NCBI GenBank assembly: GCA_004154925.1
Contig: QJNS01000051.1
Location: 1 to 64,000, forward strand
Direction: 5' to 3'
From: Monosporascus cannonballus
Taxonomy: Eukaryota > Ascomycota > Sordariomycetes > Xylariales
Length of the DNA stretch: 64,000 bases
Below are positions 10,144-21,670 of the stretch, piece by piece (positions within the stretch are counted from its first letter, which is position 1; each line of letters starts with the position of its first letter). A program made the translations under genes and the position numbers. Below the pieces are notes generated by a model, which was not told where the DNA came from, ran no database searches, and saw only the letters and a program-made list of their open reading frames with translations.

Positions 10144-13086
10144 AATATATAATATATTATCCGTTAAATAGTTATTGGTATATTCGCAAATCTTAATAAT
10201 ATAAATTAATATTTAAATAATCCGTATTTAAGTTTAAAAAAGATTTTTTATTTTTATGTTTAGTTAATTTTAATAAGGTTATATTTATTTTTGAGATTTA
10301 ATATTATAAATCTTTTGTCATTTTAAAATAAGCGTTTTATTTTTTAATTAAGTATAATATTATTTAATTCTTAATAATTATATTATTTAATTATTTATAA
10401 TTAACTATAAGTTACAATTTTTTAATTTTTTTAGTTCCGAAAAATATAAAGTATTTTGTGATTAATTTTAAACTTCGGATTTATATTTTTTGTAATCGAT
10501 TTTTTTAGTATTTTTTAGAAATGTAAAATTGGTTTGCATTAATTTTATAAATAAGGTAAAACTTTAGAAAAGATTTTTCCTTAAAAATTATTTTATAATT
10601 TTATTCCTTATATTTTAATAATTTTGTATTAAGTTTTTTTTTGAAAACCTATTTATATCTGTAATATTATGGTAATATATTAATTAGATTTTTTTTATTT
10701 TTGGGCTTATTTTTTTAAACTATTATTTAGTTGCTTTAATTTCTTTTTGATAATAATAATAATTTATTATTTTCTTTATGTTTTATCTTTTAAAGTGGTA
10801 ATGTTTTTATTATGTTTTTATGTTTATATTTATCGTTATTATTAATCTAATATTAAAATTTTAATTTTTTTATCTGTGAATAAAATATAATATAAATTTT
10901 ATTTGGTTAATTTTTTTATAAATTAAAATTCCGTATTAACGTATTTATGGTAATTTTAAAATTATATCGTAATTTTTAAATAAAACTAAATCCATATTAA
11001 TTATTTAATAATATTATTATAAAAAAATATAAAGTAATTAATTTTAAATATAATTTTCTTATTAACGTTAACGAATTCCTGATATTCGATATTTATCGTT
11101 ATATGGCAATTTAATTTATATTATTATAATAATTTTAATTTATTAATTATATCCGATATAATGTAATTTTAATTTAAAATCTTGTAATTTATTATTACGG
11201 TATAAAAATATATTTCGATTCGTTTATCGAAAATAAAAAGTTATTATTTATTTTTATCGTTAAATTTAAATACTCTTTTGAAATACCTTTTAAATTTTTT
11301 ATGTTCGATTATTTTATAACTTTTTATAAATAATCCTTTTAAATTTTTTCGAAATTATCGAATTCTGTTTATATGTTTATATTTAATACGTTAAGCTATT
11401 TTAAGTATTATTATTATTATTATTATATTATTTAAATTATATTAATTTTTTTTGGTTTTATTAATAAATATTTTTTATTAAGTAATATTTTTTTATATTT
11501 ATAATTATATTTTATTATATATTTTTATTATATACTGTATTAATTTGTTTTCTTTTAATATTTATATTATTAATTATAATAAAATCGATATTTTTAAGGA
11601 TAAAATGTTTTTGAAGTTAACTTTTTATTAAGGTTAATTATTTAATATATTTTATTATTATAATACGAAAGTATTAATATTATTATTTATCGTTTTTATT
11701 ATTTTCGATACGATTTAAAAAAATTTAATTTTATATAATAATTACGGTTAATCCGGCCGTAGAGTTAATATATTTATATTTTATAATTGTAATAATATCG
11801 TCGTCGATAATATATAATATTTTTTTTGCCGTATTAATTAAAAGTTTGAAATAAGATTTTTTTTATTTAATTTTAATATTCCCATTATTGTTCTTATAAT
11901 ATTTTTTACTAAGTTTACGATATTTATTAAGTTAATTCCTTAATTTTTCGCATTTTTCGTTAATTTTTTATCGTAATACCTTTTTTTAAATTTTTTGTTA
12001 TAAAAAGCTTAATACGTATTTAGGCCCGAATTATAATAATAAATTTTTTTTGGTTTTTTTAATTTTTTTAAATTATTTTCCATATATAGGTTTTTAATTA
12101 TTTTTACGGATTTTTTAAATACGTTATATTATATTCCGTTATGTTTTAATTTATTATAATTAAAATATTTATTTTAGTTTTAAATTTTTTTATAAGTGGC
12201 TTTTAATTTTATATATTTTGGTTTTATGCCGTAAAAGTATTATTATATCGTAAAACGTTAATATTATTTTCTTTTTTAATATTTTTAATATGTTAAACGT
12301 ATTATCGATTATCGACTGTAATTATTATTACGATATAATCCGATAAATACTTAAGCCGATTAAATTTAAAAAATTTAAATATTAATATTGATTATTTTTA
12401 ATTTAATTTATAGGCTAATTATATTAAAATATTGTTATATTTAAATATTAAATTTTTTTATTAAAATTAAAAAATTGTTATTTTAGTTTTTATTTTTTGG
12501 TTTATTATTGCGCAAATTCTTTTTAATATTTATTTAAATTATTCGTAATTGTTATATTTTCGTATTATTTCCGAATTTTATTATTTGATTGGCAAAATAA
12601 CGAATTTTCTTTATAACGAACCTAAATTAAATAACCGTATTTCCGGTAAATCGTAAAATTACGAATTTAATTTATATATTAAACGTAATTAATCATATAA
12701 GAAAATACCCGATATATATTTAATATTATATTAAATATAATAATAATTTTTCTTAATTTTTTATTATATTTAACGGCTTAATATAATTCGTTTATAAAGT
12801 TTTTCGGTTTCGGAAATTTCCTTTTTGTTATTAAAGTTTTATAAACGGCTTAAAAAGACGTTATAAAGTTATTATTAATTTTTAAATTAAATATTACGTT
12901 TATTTATAATATCTTAATGTAAAAACATTTTACGTAAAAAAAATAAAAGTTTTTTTTCGGATTACATTTTAATATCTGTATAATTAAGGATTTGTTAAAT
13001 AAGTTATTCCGATTATTTATTAATAAATATAATATTAATAGTATTATTTAAAATTTAAAAATATTATTAAATAAACATTTATGACA

Positions 13087-13482
13087 TATAATAATCTAAA
13101 TATTAAATTAATTATTAAATTTTAATTATATAAGTTTATATTTATAAAAATATTATAAGAAATTAAATAATAAATATAATAAAATATAATATTTCGTAAT
13201 ATTAAAATAATTTATATAATAATATATTATTGGAAACTAAAATTACATAATTTATAAAAATAATAAACAAATATATATTTAATTTTAGTTATTAATGTAT
13301 TTTTAAATTATTATAATTCCGCAAAATCCTAATAATTTTGATATTCGTAAATTTCGTAAATCCTAATTATTTTCATTTTTATAAATTTCATAAAAACTTA
13401 ATAATTTTAATTTTTATTACGTAACCTTTTTTAATGCTTTATTTATTTTAATTATTTTTGGTTATATTACAAATGTAAAGTT
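13087..13482 (-). repeat. LTR-B variant, 5' LTR of G1
   Basis: Heavily mutated copy: the opening TGTAACGGCT has become TATAATAATCT, and CpA/TpG are almost absent. It aligns with 7847-8240 throughout, including the repeated ATTTCGTAAATCCTAAT motifs of the variant second half. Its right end is blurred and lies within a few bases of G3's left duplication. Confidence 0.78.
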
Positions 13483-13489
13483 ATAATAG

Positions 13490-13678
13490 TAAAATAATAT
13501 AAAAAGCTTTACTTAAACGGGTTATAATTAATTATTAATAAAAATTTATTTTTTAATAAAAAAAAGGAAAATAAAAATATAATTTGTATATATTTATATA
13601 TAAAACGTTAAATTAATAGTACTTAATACAAAGATTTATCCCGTATCTTATAATAAAATTCCATATAACCTTATTATA
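13490..13678 (-). repeat. 3' LTR of G3
   Basis: A 189-bp repeat starting TAAAATAATAT (TG changed to TA) and ending TTATTATA. It aligns with 20096-20305, whose preserved ends are TGCTAAATAATA and CATCACA. Nearly every difference is a transition toward A or T in this copy. Confidence 0.82.
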
Positions 13679-16600
13679 TTATCTTTTATTTTCTTTAAAC
13701 AATTAACTTATTATAAAATTAATAATTACGTTAATATTTTATTTTTAATTAATTTAAAATTTGGAAATTTGTTATTTTCTGAATTAAAATTAATTTAAAT
13801 AATTATTTATAAGTTAATTATATAGTAAGTAAGCTTATATATAAAAATAAATTTACGTTTTAATTTATTTTAACTTTTTTATAATAATAATTTAATTTAA
13901 TAAATTAATTTTTATTAATATTTATTATAATGTTATTATGCGTTATTTCGTAATAGTTTAAAAATTAATCAATTTATTATAATATTACAAAAATATTTCG
14001 TAAAAATATTTTTAGGATTTTAAGCTTTTTTAATAAATTGGAATTTGTTAAGGTTTTTCGTATATTACGTATTTATATTATTTTGGATAAATATCCCGCC
14101 CGTATTTATAATATACCTTATTTTATTTATATTATTCGTTTTACCGAAAATTTAAATACGTTTTATTTAAATTAACGAAATATTCAATTTATTAATATGT
14201 TATTTAAATATTTTTTCCAAAATATTTATTATTATAAATAAAAAGATAATCCAATATTAAATTTATGTTAATTATTATTATAAATAATTTAAAATAAATT
14301 TTTTTTAATTTTATTAATATATTTTTTAATGTAATTTCCGTATAATTTATAGATATTCCCGAATTTCGTTAAATAATTAATATATTTTACGAAATTATTT
14401 TTAATTATAATTATCGAAATTAAAATTAATTTGCTTTTAATATATATTTTTTATATTATTTTTTCGCCGTTAAGCTTAATTTAATAATTATCCGTATTTA
14501 AAAAAAGCAGATATTAAAATTTTATGTTAACGTTTTAAATTTTCGTACGTTATTTGTTTTAAAATAAATTTATTTAATTAATTCTTAATTTATATATTAT
14601 TTATAGGTAATTTAAATTGCCGGTTTTATTAATTTTTCCGTTTAACGTAATAAAAAATGTATTAAATATAAAAATAATAAATATTTTTATATAAATTTTT
14701 TAAACAGTATGTTTGTATTTTTTTACGTAATTTATTAATTTATATTTTAAATTAAATTAATAACCGTTAATAACTATATTATTAGCGTTTTCGCAATTTT
14801 TATAATCGTACTTTAAGTCTTTAAAAAAATTCCGGTTCTATTAAAATTTAATATAAATACGGCCGAATAGTTTTACGTATTAAATACGTAATTTTAGCAT
14901 AATTTTAATATTATAAATTCGTAAAATAAATTATTAAATTTATAAACTTTTAAAAATAATTAAATAATTTCGTAATTAATGTATTATTTTTATAACTTTT
15001 AAATTTTTTATTTTATATTTTATTTTTAAATAATAAAAACATTATTTTAATATTTTTTATAAATTATATAAAATTATTTTTAAACGGTTTCGTTAAATCT
15101 TTATATTATTTATATACTATTTGGCCGTTATTTTTAAATTAGATTTTTATTCGTTTATTTTGGAATAATAAATTAAATTTAAAATTTATTATTAATAATT
15201 ATATTATTTTATTTCTTTTTGAATTATTATAAAACTGCCGTATTTGTAATTTTTTTTAAATATTTCCCAAATTGTTTTTACATAATTTAATTATTTTATT
15301 TCGATTTAATGTTTAAAATTATTCTTTATATTTTAATTTCTTAATTATTTTTTAAATTAATAAAAATAATAATATATTTATATTTATTTAAAACGGTAAA
15401 AGATTATAATTTATATGCCTTAAAAAATTAACTTAAAAATAAATTTAATAATATAAAAATTAATTATTTTATTTATTTAATATTTGGCTTAAAGATATCT
15501 TAATTCTTTCGACGGCCCGAAAATAATAATATCTTTTAAAAATAATTAAATTTTATTATTTATTTCGTATTTTTCGACAAAAAAAATAATTTTTATTTAT
15601 TATTTTTTTTAAATTTGCTATATTGCCGCTATAGTAATTAAAAGAATTTTCAATTTTTTAATAATTTCTTAACGAAACTTTTTTTTTATATAAAATCCTT
15701 TTATAACTACCCTATTATGTTTTATTTAAAAAATCCGATTAACGTAATATCCGTAAAATTAAAAAAATTTAATTTTATTAAAATTATATTTTAATTATTA
15801 ATTATAAATATTATTTCTAAAAAAAACTTATTATATTTTTAGTGCGAAACCTTACGCAAATTTATAAATAAATTAATATTTTTTAAACAACCTTTACCGT
15901 AATATTATCAATTTTTAAATAATATATTATAAAAAAAGGTTATTTTATTTTTATTAATTCGTAAAACTTAATCGAAAATTGTTTAACTTAATTAATTCTT
16001 ATATTATTTATAATTATACCCAAAAATTATAAAACTTTTAATATATTTTTACGAATATTTCCATATATATTTTTACCGTTATTATACGTATTATTTTTAA
16101 AATTAATCTCTTAAAAAGTTTATATATTTTAATTAATAAAAATTATAAATCGTATTTAAAAATAAATAATAAATTAATCATAAAATTAATTAATAATTTA
16201 TTATAAAATTATTCTTAAATTAGGAATAATTTTAAGAACTTTTTTTATATATTGTTTTTATGTGTTTTTATAATTATATATATAGTGATTTTTACAAAGT
16301 TAAGTTATTATATAATATATATCTAATTAAAATTACTTTGGAAAATATTATTATCGTAATTTTTTTACTTAAAAAACTTATTATATAAAAATCGTAAGTA
16401 TTTTGTATTAAGGCCATCCTAAATAATTTTTAATATAAAATCTTTAAGTGTTTCCGAAATTGCAAAAAAACCTTTAATATTTAAAATGTATTCCGTAATC
16501 CATATTAATAATTTTAAATTTATAAAAATATTATATTTTCTTTTTATAACAACCTTTATAATACGGTTATAATTTTTATTATATTTTAACGTTACGTTTT

Positions 16601-16799
16601 AAAATCTTTAAAATACTTCGTTATATTACAATATTTATGTTTTTTAAAATAATTTATAATATTTAATGTAATATCTTTAATTATTATTTAATTTTTGTCA
16701 TATTGTTAACGTTTCGTAAATAATATAAATAATTATTTATGTTTTATTAATTAAGAGTTTTGTATAATTTTTTAGTAGTCTTTTTTATTAATATATTTT

Positions 16800-16960
16800 A
16801 TTTTTCATATAAAAATATATCGGCTTTAACATTTAAACGGCCGGTACGGAACTTAAAATAAAAATTAAAATAAAATAATATTTTTAATTATTATATTTAA
16901 CGTTTTTTTAATATTTTCATAATTATAAAATACTTTGGATTTTTATAGTCAGTAATAATT
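16800..16960 (-). pseudogene. gypsy RNase H of G3, decayed
   Basis: The minus strand reads IFKIITDYKNPKYFIIMK (family: 'f.i.TDHKnL.yF.t.K'), followed by a KKR stop segment at the 'RQ.RW' position, then FYFNFYFKFRTGRLNVKADIF ending near 16802 (family: 'FdF.i.YRpGk.N..ADaLSR'). TDYKN is coded by 16939-16953. The block is colinear for about 50 residues, which makes the assignment firm despite multiple stops. RNase H degrades the RNA template and supports primer removal during retrotransposition. Confidence 0.9.
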
Positions 16961-17554
16961 TTAAAAATGGTTATTATAATATGTTATTCCGTATTTTACC
17001 TTTTTAAATAATATATTAATGTTAAAATCTTTTATTATATATTTCGTAAATATTTTTGATAACATTTAATTTTTTAGAATAATATGTAACCGGATATAAT
17101 ACTTTTAATTTATTAACTTAAAATAAATAATTTCGGTATATTATCTCTAAATAATTTATTTTTATTATTATAAGTTTTTTAACATTTTATTATATTAAAA
17201 TCAGTTTTATTATAAAAATACTTTTAAAACGTTCGAAATTTTTTTTCCTTTAACGAAATAAAGTTTTCTTCCGGATTAAGATTATTAACAGTACCGATAT
17301 ATCCGCATAATATGTTATAAAGTTGCGATAAAAATTCACGAACTTTAAAAAGTTTCGGAATTTTTTCAATATTTTAAAAAAATTTATTTTTAATTACGTA
17401 TAATTTCTCAGTGTTTATTTATGTCCCTTTTTCGGCGTTTAGGATGAATCCAAGATATTTTATCGTTTTTACTGCAAATTTGCATTTAAAAATATATAAA
17501 CTTAACTTTGTTTTTTTTAAACGGCTTAAGATTTTTTAGAATTTTTATATATAA

Positions 17555-17620
17555 ATTTTTTAAATTCGGAAAAAAAATATTATTTATATATATTATATAA
17601 AAAATATCGAAATATTCCCT
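17555..17620 (-). pseudogene. gypsy reverse transcriptase catalytic box, G3
   Basis: Minus strand reads EYFDIFYIIYINNIFF, matching 'eyLd.fvvvYLDDIlif'. Both catalytic aspartates have become asparagine (IYINNIFF at about 17570-17593), so the enzyme would be dead even without the stops elsewhere. Confidence 0.85.
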
Positions 17621-20095
17621 TAAAACACTGTTAACGTATTATTTACAAGTTACGGAAACCTCATATAAGCCGAATAATTTTATTAATTATTTATATAAAC
17701 AAAAACGTAGTCGAAATTCCGTTTTTTTTTCGTTTTTTGTCTAAATCTTAATTTTATAAAACATTATTTAATTATTTATTTTCGTAAGTTGTTTAATATA
17801 AAAACATAATTTTATATTTCGGAAATAAAAGGTATAAAATAATGGTCTTTGTCGGTTATCATATTTAATATCCGATAATTACAATTAACATATAACCTTT
17901 TTCCGGATTTCTTTTTAAATAAAACTGGAACCCTTATAGGTAAATTATTTATACGGATATACCCTTTATTTAAAAATTCTGTTAAAACCTTTCTTAAAAT
18001 TCACAATTTCTTTTAATTGTATTATATAAAGGCCCTTATAATATTAATATTTTCCTTCTTATTTCATTTTTACGTCATAAAAGTACATAATTTATTACGG
18101 CCCAAAATAAAAATAAAATATTATTTAATTTTTTAGTAAATGATTTTGAAAATACTTTTAATTTAAATAACACATTTTCGTTAATCCGTATTTTTTTAAA
18201 CGTTACCGCCTTATTAATATCGTCGAAAATAATTAAAAATAATTAAATTTCTTATTTTACCCTTTAATTTTTTTTATTTTCCAAAATTCCGCCCCGAAAA
18301 TAACAATTAAAATTCGTTTCGCCTAACGAATTATTCGTAGGTTATTCTTATAGATTTTATATCCTTTTTCGTAAACCTTTACATAATTTATTGCACCTAT
18401 CGTCAAAAAATGCTTTTGCGTTATATATATAACATCGAAACGTTTAATTTAAACTTTTCTTAAAATTAAGGGATAATTAAAGCCATTAATACCGCATTTA
18501 AATATTTTAATTTTAAAACCGTCGATATTTATCTTTATATATATTATTTTTTTTAATTTCTTTTCGCCGTTACCAGCTTTCTTTTTAACCTTTTTTTAAT
18601 TTGTATGATCTTAATAAAATATACTATAACTGCAAACGTTTAACAAATATTTTGCTCATTATAATAAAATATTTATATCTCTAATTAATAAAAAGGTTTT
18701 AAATATTTTTTAATTAATATGTATATCGGTAATAAATAAAATGCCATCTATATTTTATATCGCAATTTTGAGTTCGGCTTAAATCGCTTTTTATTTCCGA
18801 ACGCGCCAATATTTAAATTTTTTTTTCTTTTTTTACTTTTAAATTCCAAATTTTTATTTTCGTATATTTTTAACGAATTACATTTTTTATAGTTTTTTTA
18901 TTAATAAAAATGGATAACGGTTTGCCTTATAATTAAGATATTTATAACGTAAATAAATGTTTTTCGTTTTATGGGCGTTCCGTTTTTTCAAATTATTTAT
19001 TACGCGCATTATATCGGCGTTTACAATAAAATTTAATGTTTTTATTTTTATTATTTTATTACCAGAATACCCGTGTTGCTTATATCGTTATTTAAATTAT
19101 TTCTCGCTTAATTATTACTATTTAATTGAGGAATAAAGAAATTATTTATTTTTTTATTACGTTATTTCTTTAAGGCCTTCGGCGATTTTTTTTACTTTAT
19201 TTATTTATATGTTATCCATTTTGAGAAAGGTTATTAAAATTAAAGTTTAAGTAAAACTTTTATGCAATATTTCCTTTAAAAATATAAGTCTTGTTTTCGT
19301 TAACCAGGAAAATCTTTTGCATTTAATAACGTTTTTGTAAATACGGAATAAAATAACGAATATTTCGTATTATTAATTTATTTTAAATTTCGAAAACGTT
19401 CGGCTGTTTTTTTATACTAGTTATTACATTATTTATATAATATTTTAAATAGATTAACGGGATTATACATATTTTTTGAGTTTTAGGTAATATAATAAAT
19501 AATAATTATACGTTATATATTAATTTTTGGACTTTTAATGCATAACGTAAAATTATTTACGAATGTCGTTTACGGAAATAACGTTTATTTTGAATATATA
19601 AATTATAAATCCATATTATCCGGGGAACTTTGTTTTTGTCCCGTTAAACCTTTCCGGCCCAAATAACGGTTTTTGCTTAGTTCCTATTATTAATTTGGTC
19701 GTTCAAATCGTTTCTGCAAAATAACTTAATTATGTTTTTCATTATCATTAAATAAAAAAAAGTCGGCATTCGTAAGGGTTATTACATTTCGAATTTGCAA
19801 TTAAATAATAAAGTTTTATTAAATAATTAAGCCGTTTTTGAGTTATTCGGCCATTTGTATTACTTCTTTATTTGTCTTATGTTACGTTTTTATATATTTG
19901 CAAATCTGGGTTTCCTTTTTTGGTTTTTTTTGAATTAATAATCTATACGTTATTTTATAACCGTTATCGAACTTATTACGATTTCCGTTATAACGTTAAA
20001 TAGCTTTTGTAATTTTGGGTTAATAAGGGCCTCTTATTTGGCCCCTTAAGGAACGTTCGAAAATCCTAAAATCTAATTCCGAACGTTTTTTATTT

Positions 20096-20305
20096 TGCTA
20101 AATAATAAACTAAAAATATAAAAAAAGTTTTACTTAAATAATCCGTAAATAGTTACAAATAAGAGTTTATTTTCTAATTAAAAACAAAAAAAGGGAAGAT
20201 AAAAATATAATTATATATGTTCGCATATAAGGCGTTGCGTTAGTACTGTTTGGTATCGGCGTTTGTCAGGTGCTCCATAATAGGGCTCTATACAGCCCCA
20301 TCACA
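20096..20305 (-). repeat. 5' LTR of G3
   Basis: A 210-bp repeat with preserved TG...CA ends (TGCTAAATAATA ... CCCATCACA). Its last 90 bases are markedly less mutated than the matching part of the left LTR, giving a direct before-and-after view of the mutation process in one element. Confidence 0.85.
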
Positions 20306-20700
20306 AATAGCAAGAAATAGGAAGTTTTTGTAAATTAGTCGATAATTACGAAAATTCTATCATAACATATTCCTGCAACTAAAGTATTTGACATAAAAAA
20401 TGTGGTAATAAAATCGAGTATAATTAAATACTATAGTTACTTTACGATTAATAATAACTGCAATTTATTGTATAGCTTATATCGTCGAACTTGTATTTTC
20501 CCGCATATATCGTATTATTATATAATTTTCTATATTATTAATATTATTTTAAGAAAGAAATATGTGCGGTAAAACCGTTTTAAGGTTTTGTAAATTCCTA
20601 GATATCCGTATAACTAATCATCGTATATACTATGTATTAAAGTTTCTGTTATGTTTTAAAATTTATATCCTATTTATTTTCTGGTTTTTTAAAAGAGTAT
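20306..20700 (-). pseudogene. gypsy integrase first half of G2, decayed
   Basis: Reading leftward from about 20670 the minus strand gives HSIYDD, a stop at Gln, LYGYLGIYKTLKRFYRTYFF, then YDICGK, KLQLLL, ILDFITT and finally FVIIDQFTKTSYF next to 20306. These match in order the zinc-binding HHCC domain and the first part of the catalytic core ('lDFItgLP...iLVivDRfTK.a.F'). The second half lies at 7480-7846. The junction falls precisely at G3's duplication. The matching G1 sequence runs straight through. Confidence 0.9.
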
Positions 20701-21079
20701 TGTTTTATTAATGGATTTTCTGTTATACATTGAAAGGTATTACTCGAAGCATCGTAAACTGGCGTATGCCTAAATATCCTTCTATAATAATAACAAAAAT
20801 TATATAGCTAATTTTAACTGCTTTTTTTCAAAATTTAAATACTTACTTAAGGCGTTTGCATTTTGTTTTTTAAACCTTTTTTATAAATAATAACCAATCG
20901 AAATTCGCTAATCTTTTTACGGAACGGAAATATCGTTTTATAAGTTTTCTATTTGTAGCAAATTGGATAAAAATTTAATAATCCATATAAATTTTAACCA
21001 GGTATAAATTTCCTGTTAGAAAATACACAAATCTTTAAAATACCATATTAATAACCATAAATTCCTAATTTGGAATACC

Positions 21080-21230
21080 GGTATTAAGCTTGGATGTTTT
21101 TATCTTATATAAAATGAATATTATAAGGTATAATTTGCCTTAATTATTTCGTTATCCGATTATTATATTAAATGCGTAATCCGAAATATTGGTTTTTAAT
21201 TTAACCGGACTGTTTAATTCGTATATAATT
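21080..21230 (-). pseudogene. gypsy RNase H start of G2, decayed
   Basis: Minus strand reads VKLKTNISDYAFNIII, a GYRNN-type stretch with stops, then GKLYLIIF, matching 'v.leTDASDyAigavl.Q.d..GklyPiaF'. The first catalytic Asp is Asn. Confidence 0.82.
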
Positions 21231-21599
21231 AAAACTAATTCGCTACTAATTATATTCTTAATATTCTGAAACACTTTTGCCGTTTTGGATATTTATTTAA
21301 ATTCCTTTTTTTTCGTAAAATTTTTAAAGATATGATTATCTTACTAAAGTTTCGATTAAATTTCTTGTAATAATTGGCCAATTTAAAGAATACCTATATC
21401 TTTTTAATCGTTATTAACGTTTATTATTTTATAATTATAACGGTCTTTTAAGATTTATCTTAAAATCTTTTAAGTTGATAATATATTTTAGATATTCTAC
21501 TTTCCATATATGGACTTTACTTTTTTTACATTAATTAATCGTTTTACGTCCTATAAAACTTCGAGAATTTTATAAATGTATCCTTTATATATTTTTTCT

Positions 21600-21670
21600 G
21601 TTTCTGAGAAAATAAAAATAGCGTCGGAATAAGCAATAATCAAAATATCAAGGTATTTTCGTAATACAAA
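21600..21670 (-). pseudogene. gypsy reverse transcriptase catalytic box, G2
   Basis: Minus strand reads KYLDILIIAYSDAIFIFSE, matching 'kyLD.fvvaYLDDILIySe'. The core AYSDAIFIF is at 21608-21634: Leu and the second Asp are replaced by Ser and Ala. These are not simple C-to-T or G-to-A changes at the Asp codon (GAC to GCT), so ordinary divergence occurred too. Confidence 0.85.

Larger units (their letters stand above)
7847..13482 (-). mobile_element. gypsy element G1 (LTR-B variant), nested in G2
   Basis: Bounded by two same-orientation LTRs, 7847 to about 8240 and 13087 to about 13482. Internal domains on the minus strand in coding order are RT (about 10090-10145), RNase H (about 9585-9700) and integrase (about 8590-9150). 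The internal DNA 8784-13086 aligns with G2's 20306-24842. The internal region is about 4.8 kb against 6.1 kb in G2, and most of the loss lies past the integrase core. The left flank is GTAAT (7842-7846) and the right flank ATAAT (13483-13487), a target duplication with one G-to-A difference. The exact right limit is uncertain by a few bases. Confidence 0.85.
13490..20305 (-). mobile_element. gypsy element G3, complete and nested
   Basis: Left LTR 13490-13678 and right LTR 20096-20305 align end to end, and the 5-bp sequence AATAG flanks both sides exactly (13485-13489 and 20306-20310). Internal order on the minus strand is gag region (right), RT near 17.58 kb, RNase H near 16.8-16.95 kb, then integrase and 3' end (left). 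A purine-rich stretch just inside the left LTR on the coding strand (AAAGAAAATAAAAGATAA) fits a polypurine tract. The LTR is unrelated to LTR-B, so this is a separate gypsy family. It is one of the most heavily mutated elements here. Integrase motifs were not picked out individually. Confidence 0.88.

Noticed and set aside
13085..13480. Idea that G1 and G2 form a tandem sharing one central LTR
   Set aside because: G2's missing integrase half lies to the left of G1 (7480-7846), so G1 is nested within G2 and both of its LTRs are its own.
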